Shown: positions 1 through 10,268 of the stretch, one piece after another
How the letters are laid out: the number at the start of each line of letters is the position of its first letter
How positions within the stretch are numbered: the first letter of the stretch is position 1
Assembly (NCBI RefSeq): GCF_905475395.1
Contig: NC_058338.1
Location: 94,535,435 to 94,599,434 of the forward strand
Origin: Chrysoperla carnea
Taxonomy: Eukaryota; Arthropoda; Insecta; Neuroptera; Chrysopidae
Reading direction: 5' to 3'
Length of the DNA stretch: 64,000 nucleotides
Made by a program: the position numbers and the translations under genes
Notes under the pieces: model-generated
Told to the model about the DNA's origin: nothing
The model's input: the letters and a program-made list of their open reading frames with translations, nothing else
The model's database searches: none

Positions 1-70
1 TATAAATGGAAATTATTTCTTTTTTAAATAATATATAGGGGTTCTCGTTGAACACGTAAGTTTAACTTCG

Positions 71-336
71 GTGTGTCACATTTAAGATGAATTCGTTATT
101 TATAGGAATTGAAATTTTTTTAAAACTTTAAAAAAAAATACTTAACCGAAATCAGAACTTTAAACTCAGCCTACTACAAAATGACAAATAGGATCGATTC
201 TTAATATATTGTCTAGCGTCAGGGATGGTTAGATATATCGACCCATCACCCTGTATGACTTGGAAAAGTTTCAAATCGATATTCCTATAAATAAAGAATA
301 TATGAGGATGTCTTCATTTTAAATGCGAAACACTGT
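71..336. repeat. Foldback element, family 1 (copy 1)
   Basis: The left end reads GTGTGTCACATTTAAGATGA and the right end is its approximate reverse complement (TTCATTTTAAATGCGAAACAC). Between them, both strands carry the segment AACTTTAAACTCAGCCTACT or its relatives. Related copies lie near 22602-22812 (truncated) and 59955-60398 (full, with both arms). No coding capacity, so a non-autonomous foldback/MITE-type element. Confidence 0.6.
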
Positions 337-1667
337 ATTCTCAGGTTCTTCTTTCTCACAGGACATTGTAATTTCTTTGAATGCTTAATAACTAACTAGT
401 CAAAATAGATATTCTTTTTCGAAAATTTTCCGTATAAACATAAAAAAAAAACTTTTAATAAAAAGAAAACCGACTTCAAAAGAAAAACTTTTCCAAAATA
501 AATTAATATGCACTAAAAAGTAAAAAAGTAACGATGATATAATGTCGTTAAAATTATTGTTACTTTTTGAGTCGGTTTCAGCAAAGGAAACAACTCTGAC
601 AGAACAGACAGACATTTTCTTGGCTGACACCGAATTCAAAAATAACAATAATTTTAACTACATTATATTATCGTTACTTTTTTACTTTTTATTGCATATG
701 AATTTAGTACACTAACTAATTTGTCACTAAAAAAAGAATAATCGAAATCGGTTGGCTTGCAGTGCCGGATTAAGCCCATCGGGAGCCCTAGGCCAATAAA
801 ATTTTGGGGCCCCCCTTTTTTGAATAATTGTAAAATTAATCGTTATTTGTGTATTCATAGCATTCGTACAGCCTATTCATATCATTCCGCTGGAAATTTT
901 TATTTGATAAGAGCGTGAAACTGTTTGAGTTCAAAAAAAAATAACTTGAAATTGAAAATTTTTGTTCAAAAATAATCATATCAGATTTTCGGGGGATCCC
1001 TGCCCGTCGGGGGCCCTAGGCCATGGCCAAAATCGGTTCATCCAGTCGAAAGTTCTGACTTAAAAATACAGTCGAATTGATAACCTTCTCCGCTTTTGTT
1101 TGAAGTTGGTTAAAAATGAGTATTTTCTTTGACAACAATGTTTTCTTTGCTTTGTACAAGAAAGTCAAAAAAATAAGAAGTGTGCTGCAACAAAGTCCCT
1201 AAGGCTTTTGTTTACTAAGAATAAATCGGATGGATAAGAGTTTCTAATGATTAATCATGATATGTATATATTAGATAACAAAACACAAAATTATTTTTTA
1301 TAAAAAATATGGATTAGTATTATTTTTAGAAAATAAAAATAAATAAAGTAAGTTTAGGCATTCAGTCACGTGACAGAAAACACCAATCAGAAAGTGTTAC
1401 GTCAAGCCATACCAAACGCTATTATTGTTGCTTACATTTTTATAAAACGAAGTAGGTTAATTGATTTATTGTCATACGCAAAAATAACGGTTTACTTAAA
1501 ATTGCTTACAACTTTCATATACAAATATGCTTGTATGCCAAGTCGTGGTGCCATTCAAGACGTCATGATACTCTACACTGTTTTCGAAGTAATTTTGAAT
1601 TGGGTTTTGAAAATGCAAAATACATAATAAAAATTTGGAAAACGGTTGACCCTGCAGGTCATCCCTG

Positions 1668-3005
<1,338 letters not shown>

Positions 3006-3628
3006 AAAATAGTAATTTTTTGAGTGTAAATCAGATATTAACGTAACGTATAAACCAATTTTTCAAATTTAGGACAAAACCCTATTTACAGATGCCTACA
3101 AATAATAATTATTTTCACTATTTTAAATCTATTGAGAAGAATCAATATATACCAATTGTTTAATGAAACCCTGTAAGAATGTAATTTTTCAAAAACATTG
3201 TTAATTTATTATGAATTAAATAAATTGTAAATTGAAAGAAATTCCGATTGTGAGAAATGAATGAAAAAATCTGAAATATCTAAAAAAATCAATTGTTCAT
3301 ATTCCTTGCATGTTTCATTGCATGAATTCTTGAATGAATAACTATTTATTTCTGTTAAATGAATTGACTGTAAGGTTAAATACCATTGAACCTGAACTTG
3401 TATTCTTATGAAATTTTTACCTTCGCGTTATAGGAGGTCAACTTATATTTTAATTAAAGAAGAATATAGCATTCGTAATACACTTAACTCATGAAAACTT
3501 ACGTAATGGCCTTTTTTGTAAGCTATGACGGCATATACATAAGCCAATATTTCAGTAGCGATGAGATAAGATGCTAAATGCATCGTCAATAGCTAAATAT
3601 TCTTGATTAAATAACTCATCAATTATAA

Positions 3629-4264
3629 TTAAGGTAGTACGAGCACGAAGGCAATTTTAGATTCAGGGTTGAAATTATTTGTATCTTATTTTCAACTTTG
3701 ATGATGAATTTTATTATAACTTCATGAATGTAGACGAAAAATAAGAATACAATTTTTCGATATCTGCCTTGGTTTTCCAAATATCGAAAGCTAAATAAAC
3801 AAAATTTTCAATTTTCGATATTTTGAAAATTACTCCAGATATTGAAAAACTTTATTCCTACTTTTCGTCTTATATTTTCAAGTTATAACTTAATTCACCA
3901 TCAAAATTGAAAATATATATTTTTTTAAATTTGTGTCCCCACTACCGTACTCATACATCCTTAATTAATCGGGCACAACAAATTTTTTTTGTTTTCAATA
4001 ATTTATTAAGATTTTAACTTTATTTCGAATAGTTTTTTTTTATTTTCACTGAATAGTTTTGGTGAAATCTATGAAAACATATCCATCTACCGTTTTACTA
4101 TAAAACCAATGTTAATAAATATACTTTTGAAGTTATTCATTTATTTAAATAATCGGGGAAACTCCCCCTAAAATTTTCAGAATTGATTTATACTTAGTCC
4201 AACTTCATATTTTAAAAAAAATCAAGTTTTTTATTTAAAATGGCCTTGCTGCTCGCACATCCTT
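3629..4264. mobile_element. TTAA-flanked non-autonomous element D
   Basis: The left end is TTAAGGTAGTACGAGCACGA and the right end is the related inverse GCTCGCACATCCTTAA at about 4249-4264. Internal arms around the ATTTTCGATATTTTGAAAAT core are inverted copies of each other. Related sequence lies in the opposite orientation at about 11330-11645, ending GCTCGTACTGCCATTAA, and at 37800-37827 with 38155-38260. TTAA at both edges suggests TTAA target-site use, as in piggyBac-type elements; this is inference because no transposase is present. Confidence 0.5.
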
Positions 4265-4761
4265 AAGGTATTACCAGCATGGTATTTGCAGTTTCTATGT
4301 TAAAGCAATGGTACAATTTTTTTTTCGACAGAATTTAACGAAAAATTAAATTTAAGAATTTAATAATGCTTACTATTAATTCCCAAAGTTTCAGAAATTT
4401 TGACCGTTTAAAATGGGAAATAATTATGCCAACGTCCCAATTTCGATCAATTTACGTCAAAATTAATATCTCGAAAGTGAAAATTAATTTCTAAATTTTT
4501 TTTTTAGAATTTTATTGTAAAAACATTTTTTTCTACTTTTTCTTCAATATATAATAATATCATAAAAAATAGTTGGATAGACCGGACATTTTACATGCTT
4601 TAAATGGGACATGACCCTCAAAATCGCGATTAAATATCTCGCGATCTAAACGGTCAAAAATTATGAAATTTTAGGAATTCATAAATAAAGCTATTATAAA
4701 CCCGAGAAAAAAAATTCGGCCAAATCTGTCGAAAAGTGATTTCATGCTGGTACTACCTTAA
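4263..4761. mobile_element. TTAA-flanked non-autonomous element C
   Basis: Inverted ends TTAAGGTATTACCAGCATG (4263-4281) and CATGCTGGTACTACCTTAA (4743-4761) match at 18 of 19 positions. The interior is partly self-complementary, with TTTTGACCGTTTAAA near 4400 and AAACGGTCAAAAATT near 4650. It abuts element D and shares the same TTAA. No coding capacity. Confidence 0.6.
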
Positions 4762-5574
4762 ATATAAAACATTTGTTAAATTTTATGGACATATGCGGTT
4801 TTTTTTTTTATAGTAAAAATCACGGCCATCAATGACAATTGATATACGCTCTTCGCATTTTAAAGTATTGAGTCATGAGTTCCATAGATTTTGCAGTTAC
4901 ACTTTGTAATTCTGATATGTCAAAAATCTTATATTAAAACAATTTTTAGTTACCGGTTATCGTATTCAGTAGGCACAACGTCTTATTTTAGGAAGCCTTT
5001 GAAACGTGAAAAAAGAATCAAATTTCTACTCTACGCATTTTAAAACATGAAATTTTTGAACAATATGATTAGAAAGTAAATATAGTAGAATCCACTGAAC
5101 TTATTATAGTCTAGTTAACAAGTTCAAATTGGTGAAATACAGAAACAAGGGCCGTAACGAGTGTACATAACATAGTACTGGTGGAAAGTATTTAGGTTGA
5201 ACCTGATATATGTCGGGATCGGCTCTAACGATTTTGATGAAAATTCTTATACTGATAGTATTTAACATAAGAGTAAGAACAAAATTGGGGAGAGTAGCCA
5301 TAATCGTGTCATTTTACTTTAAGAAGTCTGTACTTTCAATTGATAAACTTTTTAAATTTTGATTTCTCTCTACGTTTCTGAGCAAAACATATAAGGAACT
5401 CATTACTCTTCTAAACGATACTGGGGTATTTTGCATAAGGAACTGATTAATCTCCAAAATCAAAATTTTGTTGATAATAAATAAAGTAAATAATACAGAG
5501 TGATACAAACAAAATTGGGTTAAAATTCTAGTTATTATTAATATATTCGCTGTTCATTAAAATGTATCAAAAAG

Positions 5575-6185
5575 AACCAATTTGATGATTTTAATAAACC
5601 AAGTATGTAATTCTACTAAATTTGGGTCATACTTTTTAAATTTGTGACCAAAATTAACCTAGATCTAATAGGTTTCAATAATTTGGAGTCCTGGTCCCGA
5701 AATTAAGCACATAAGTGATAGCTAGCGAAAAACTGACATCACAGCTGAAAAGAATGTACCAAAATTAGTACGCTTCAAAAAAAATTCCAATAAGATCGGA
5801 TCAAATTAGCCTGTGTTATCAAAAAAATCGAATTTTTAACTTAATGACGTCATCATAATCGAAAAAATTTAATTTTCCTCCATCACATCCAAATTTTGTC
5901 CAATTTTGATAAGCCAAGTATGTAATCCTACTAAATTTGGGTCACACATTCCAAATTTGTGACCAACTTAGCTAATAAGTTTCAAGAATGTGGAGTCCTA
6001 GTCCCGGAATTAAGCACATAAGTGATAGCTAACAAAAAACTGGCATCGCAGCTGAAAAGAGTGGCCCAAAATTAGTGTGTTTAATAAAAATTTCAATAAG
6101 ATCGGATGAAATTTGCCTGTGCTATCATAAAAATCGAATTTTTAACTTTAGGACGTCAAAAAATCCAAAAAATTTAATTTTTGGT
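5575..6185. repeat. Two-unit tandem duplication, about 310 bp
   Basis: Two diverged head-to-tail copies, about 5575-5880 and 5885-6185. Shared landmarks include CCAAGTATGTAAT, CTACTAAATTTGGGTCA, ATTAAGCACATAAGTGATAGC and CAATAAGATCGGAT. No open frame spans a unit. Probably a satellite-like or transposon-internal repeat. Confidence 0.6.
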
Positions 6186-6543
6186 CTACTCAAATCCTCT
6201 CTAATAAACAACTATTCTTAGAAGCATTTTTCCTTAGACATCATTGTTTATCCGTGAGGGCGCAAATTAAGACAAAACTTTAGTGTCCATTTTCTCCAAA
6301 AGTATAAAAGATAGGGAATTGAAAAATTGCAGATAGCTTCAAATTGTCTTGTGTATATATTCTTGAAAATAAAAAATTAAAAAATGCTTTAAAAAATTTT
6401 CCAAATTTTCGAAAACCAAATAAATGATGTCCGAAAGGCCGCCATAATTTTGTTAGTTTTTTAAACTGTTCTAATTTATAAAAAGAAAATAACACACGCA
6501 CTGATTTTCAACAATTTCTATACAGGGTATATCAACAATTAAC

Positions 6544-6549
6544 TCAGTC
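6544..6549 (+). promoter_or_regulatory. Candidate initiator upstream of the yellow-family gene
   Basis: TCAGTC matches the arthropod initiator consensus TCAKTY about 150 bases upstream of the ATG at 6693, with the TATA-like string CTATACA about 28 bases further up. Such short matches are common in AT-rich DNA, so this is only a candidate. Confidence 0.2.
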
Positions 6550-6692
6550 AACTGTTTGTTTTCATTTGTTTAAATCAAAATTTTATACCATTTCGCTTTT
6601 AAACAAAATAAATAATAATTAATAGCAAAATTAATTTTAATAAAATTCAATAGATTATTGGCAGATCAAGTTCGTAAAAAAATCAATGCATC

Positions 6693-8156
6693 ATGAAAAA
6701 AATCCTTAGCATTTTGCTATTTGGTTTATTAACAATAATTGACGCACAACAAGGACCACCAATACCAAATAATGGAGGGGGTAGAGTACGGCCACAATTT
6801 CAAGTAACATACGAATGGAATCTAGTCGATTTCAATTGGCCAACTGCCGATTCTAAAATGCGTGCCATACAAAATGCACAATACATTCCAGAAAACAATG
6901 TTATCACTGGCATTGAAGTTTATCAAAACTATATATTTTTAACACTACCAAGATTACGTCATGGAGTACCAGCTACTTTAACATGGATTCCATCCCCAAA
7001 TATTACCACGCATACAGCACCACTCTTAAATCCATTCCCATCATGGGAAATGAATAAATTAGGAGATTGTCGTGCACTGCAAAATGTTCAAAGTGTGGAA
7101 GTCGATGTGAATGGTATTTTATGGGTGATTGATATCGGTGGAACTGCAACTATGGAACAAGATCCAGATTCAACATGCCCACCTCGATTAGTATTATTTG
7201 ATTTGAAAAATCAAAATGCGATTGTTCATCAATATATTTTCCCCGATAGTGTTGCAAAACACGATGGAAATTATTTAAACGATTTAGTTATTGATGATTT
7301 CAATGGCAGATTTGCGTATATTACGGATAATAGTGCTGTTGATCCAGGTCTGATAGTTTATTCGTTAACAAATGACACTTCGTGGAAAGTACGTGATGCT
7401 AAAAGTATGTTAGCTGATCCAAAAGCAACCGGTTTTTATATAAACAGCACCCAAGTGAATGCGGCGATTAATATCGATGGTATTGCTTTATCTCCAGCGG
7501 TCAGAGGACCAAGTCGTGACGTTATATTCACACCTTTATCAAGTCTCCGATTTTACGGCATAGACACAGCAATTTTACAAAATCAAGAGTTAGCAACATC
7601 TCCAAATGTGGGGAATTTTATCAAAGATTTAGGTGCTAAACCATCCACAACTGATGGAATGATTATGGATGAATTCGGTATCCTTTATTATGGATTACTT
7701 GGATTAAACGCAATTGGAAATTGGAATACGAATTTACCAAGTGATACGGCTCGTATATTAGCAAGAGATGATACATTTTTACAATGGCCCGATAGTTTTG
7801 CGATCGATTCGAATACTGGAAACTTGTATGCGCTTTCGAATCGTATCCAAAATTTCCTCACTCGTAATGTGAATCCGACTGAAGCAAATTATCGTATTTT
7901 AGTTGCGTATATTGGAGCAAGAAGTTATTTGTATGGTCCAAATACATATACAATTCCACAAAATGTTGCTATTATTAATCCGAATATTGAAATTTCAACT
8001 TTAGGTGCGTTAGGTGCTTTAAATACTCCACCACCTGGATATGAGACCTACGATTTTAAAACTAATCGATTAGCATATAATAGCGGTGATAAAAATACAT
8101 TATTTACAGGCCTTAACTTAGTTATTTTTATTTTTATTTGTAAGAACTTTTTTTAA
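6693..8156 (+). CDS. Yellow/major royal jelly protein (MRJP) family secreted protein
   Basis: A single uninterrupted frame of 487 residues. Residues 1-19 form a typical signal peptide (charged MKK, then a hydrophobic core ending near DA-Q), so the product should be secreted. The MRJP domain follows. Family landmarks visible are GDCRALQNVQSVEVD then LWVIDIG (about residues 123-147), YLNDLVIDDFNGRFAYITD, GIALSP with RFYGIDTAIL, GMIMDEFGILYYGLLG, and LQWPDSFAIDS then LYALSNR near the C-terminus. Members act in insect pigmentation and cuticle hardening (yellow, dopachrome-conversion yellow-f types) or as secreted ligand-binding beta-propellers. I cannot assign a subgroup. The product ends in a hydrophobic tail, residues about 468-487, which is unusual. 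The start is the first ATG, directly before the signal peptide. No canonical AATAAA was seen just downstream. The family call is secure, the exact function is not. Confidence 0.93.
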   Translation: MKKILSILLFGLLTIIDAQQGPPIPNNGGGRVRPQFQVTYEWNLVDFNWPTADSKMRAIQNAQYIPENNVITGIEVYQNYIFLTLPRLRHGVPATLTWIPSPNITTHTAPLLNPFPSWEMNKLGDCRALQNVQSVEVDVNGILWVIDIGGTATMEQDPDSTCPPRLVLFDLKNQNAIVHQYIFPDSVAKHDGNYLNDLVIDDFNGRFAYITDNSAVDPGLIVYSLTNDTSWKVRDAKSMLADPKATGFYINSTQVNAAINIDGIALSPAVRGPSRDVIFTPLSSLRFYGIDTAILQNQELATSPNVGNFIKDLGAKPSTTDGMIMDEFGILYYGLLGLNAIGNWNTNLPSDTARILARDDTFLQWPDSFAIDSNTGNLYALSNRIQNFLTRNVNPTEANYRILVAYIGARSYLYGPNTYTIPQNVAIINPNIEISTLGALGALNTPPPGYETYDFKTNRLAYNSGDKNTLFTGLNLVIFIFICKNFF

Positions 8157-8180
8157 AGTAAAATTCATTTTTAGTTGATC

Positions 8181-8831
8181 GGTAAATTTACCGGATTTGT
8201 TTGATAATCAATTCGGAAAATTTTGGGAGAAATTTGGGATGCAAATTTGGTGTTTTTTGCATTTTTGTGTTGTAATGTTTCGGTTCATAGTCAGGTTTTG
8301 AAAAAAATCGTTCGCACTATCCGAAAGTACATAAAAAACCTGCAATTTAAAAGAAAAGGTTAAAATCCGATGATTTGGATCAACTTTTTGTTAAAGTTTT
8401 TCTCTAAATTGAGGTTATGTATCGGGCTAATTTTTCACACATCTTTATGATCATAAGTTACATCTTTTTTCTGAATTTCAATTAAATTTCTTCATTTTTC
8501 GAAAAGTTATCAGAGAAAGTTGAAAATATGAGGTTATTGCGGTTTTCTTGAGATTTTAAGGTTATTTTGCTATGGTCAGAGTTTGATAGCAGGCAAGGTC
8601 GATGCAGAAGTTCATAAAAAACAATTCTTCTTTTTATTCGTCCCAATCCAATCAATAGAAACAGAGATTTTCAAGAAACAATCACCAAAGAAAATAATGT
8701 AGAGATAAATTATCCCAAAACCGTATGCAAAATGTCGTGCGGATCGTTCTGGAACCGAAAAACTCCTTTTCTCTGTTTATTACAACGAAATTTTCCGAAT
8801 TGATTATCAAAATCCCGTAGATTTACCCTAC
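8181..8831. mobile_element. TIR element, family G (copy 1)
   Basis: Ends of about 45 bases are inverted copies: GGTAAATTTACCGGA followed by TTTGATAATCAATTCGGAAA on the left, and TTTCCGAATTGATTATCAAA followed by GTAGATTTACCC on the right. The right half contains GAAAAGTTATCAGAGAAAGT and TCGATGCAGAAGTTC, which recur in related copies at about 24033-24420, 36120-36480 and 46843-47195. No transposase. A mid-length non-autonomous element family found both between genes and in introns. Confidence 0.6.
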
Positions 8832-9169
8832 TATTATTATATGGTAGATAATCTGTTTGAGAAAATGATTGAATGTTATATAACATTGGCTGTGTTAATA
8901 ATGAATCTCGAATCATTATAAGCATATTTTTATAAAAGTATTATACTATTAAATTACATTCAACCATTTTCTCAATCTTTGTGTAAAAAAAAATTTCACT
9001 GATTTGTGCAATTTGTTAAATTTTGTAAATATTTTGAAATTAAAATTTTAAACTGTTTCTATTTTAATTATTTTTTCAAATCCTATGAAGCACCTCCCTT
9101 CACCTGCCATCGCAAGGGTAAGTAATTTCAGTCAAACTATTTGAGTTATGGAATAGTTTATGACAGACC

Positions 9170-9945
9170 CTTGCGCAAGAATTACCCAAGGGAGGGGTTT
9201 AAAGTCAATAAAAAGAAGAAATCCTTTTTTCGAGAAAGAGAACATTTAAATAGGTCAAAATGGTTCAGTCACTATTTAAGTTAATTCTGCGAGCTACAGA
9301 AGAAACATGTGCATGAGGGCTATAAATATTGAATGAGGGCTATAAATGATTTAAGGTATGTTTTGAAACGATGCAAGGTTCAAAAGCAGCGTTCATTCGT
9401 CGCTATTGTCACAGGTAAAACTGCCAAAACCCGACGCATTTGCTAGACATACGAAAGTACACCTTTGTTGCAAATATCGAGTGCAAACTTGAATATTCTA
9501 GTACAAAAAGTCGAGCAAGAGTTTTCAGGTTTTTTTGTTGAAGAAAGAGACAAGCAAAATTTGAGAAAATATTACGATGATTCAAAAATTGACCTATAAT
9601 CTTCAACTGAATCAGTCTGTATATTTTAGAAATGACGCGTACGAGTGATGACGCATATCTTAGCTTCCGAAATTCTATGTCATGCTTTTGAAAATTTTCC
9701 TGAACTCTTATCCAACGTTTCTTCTTCCTTCAATCAAATTCAGTTCGATAGCTTTGCCATGATCCAGGTTTTCTGTTTGAAGTACTCGACTCAAATACTA
9801 AGTCAAAGAATGTACCGAGCTGAAAATATGCATGCATGTCTGATTTGTAATTGGAAATGGGTCTCTAAAATGGGTGCATTTACAGGATTACATTATTAAT
9901 TCAAAATTTATCTGGACAGATTCTCATTGGGGGGGGGGGGTTGAC
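9170..9945 (-). pseudogene. Decayed hAT-family transposase remnant (copy A)
   Basis: The reverse complement aligns by eye along its whole length to the + strand remnant at 53000-53800. Shared blocks are the hAT C-terminal region (GACAATAGCGACGAATGAACG near 9390-9410), the block encoding a Leu-Ala-Arg-Leu-Phe segment, and the downstream string ACCCCTCCCTTG. The frame is broken repeatedly and no full domain survives. Identification rests mainly on its partner, whose dimerisation-domain motif is readable. Confidence 0.55.
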
Positions 9946-10268
9946 CCCCAAACTCCTCCCGTGTGCACGAGTCTAGTTTATAATAAGAAACTAAATATAT
10001 ATAAATATATATAAGTGTTGAATATTGAAATGTAAGTTAATTTTTTGAAAAAAGGTGTCGAAAGACGATCTCGCTCTACCTTGATTTGGGGGGTATGGAT
10101 GTATTTGTATGAATGGGTAAAGTTTATTATAACCAACTTTTCTCCGAAAATATTAGCGTTATGAGCCATAAATTTTATTCGGATATCAATTTTTCTTAAA
10201 TTAGCCACGTAAAACAAAGAACTTATTTGAATAAGGTTTTGCTGAGCTTATACATATTTTTTTTACAG

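Larger units (their letters stand above)
8157..10268. other. Region between the yellow-family gene and the first visible malic enzyme exon
   Basis: Holds a TIR element (8181-8831) and a reverse-oriented hAT remnant (about 9170-9945). A run of 11 or so G residues lies near 9930. A candidate mini-exon at 9085-9117 (ATG followed by a GTAAGT donor) has a phase that does not fit the malic enzyme exon at 10269, so no upstream Men exon could be supported here. Confidence 0.5.

Noticed and set aside
9085-9117. Possible first coding exon of malic enzyme (ATGAAGCACC... with GTAAGT donor)
   Set aside because: The donor would be phase 0, but the exon at 10269 needs an upstream phase-2 donor, so the frame does not join.
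9645-9899. 84-codon forward frame
   Set aside because: It reads the antisense of the hAT remnant on the reverse strand and has no homology-like features.
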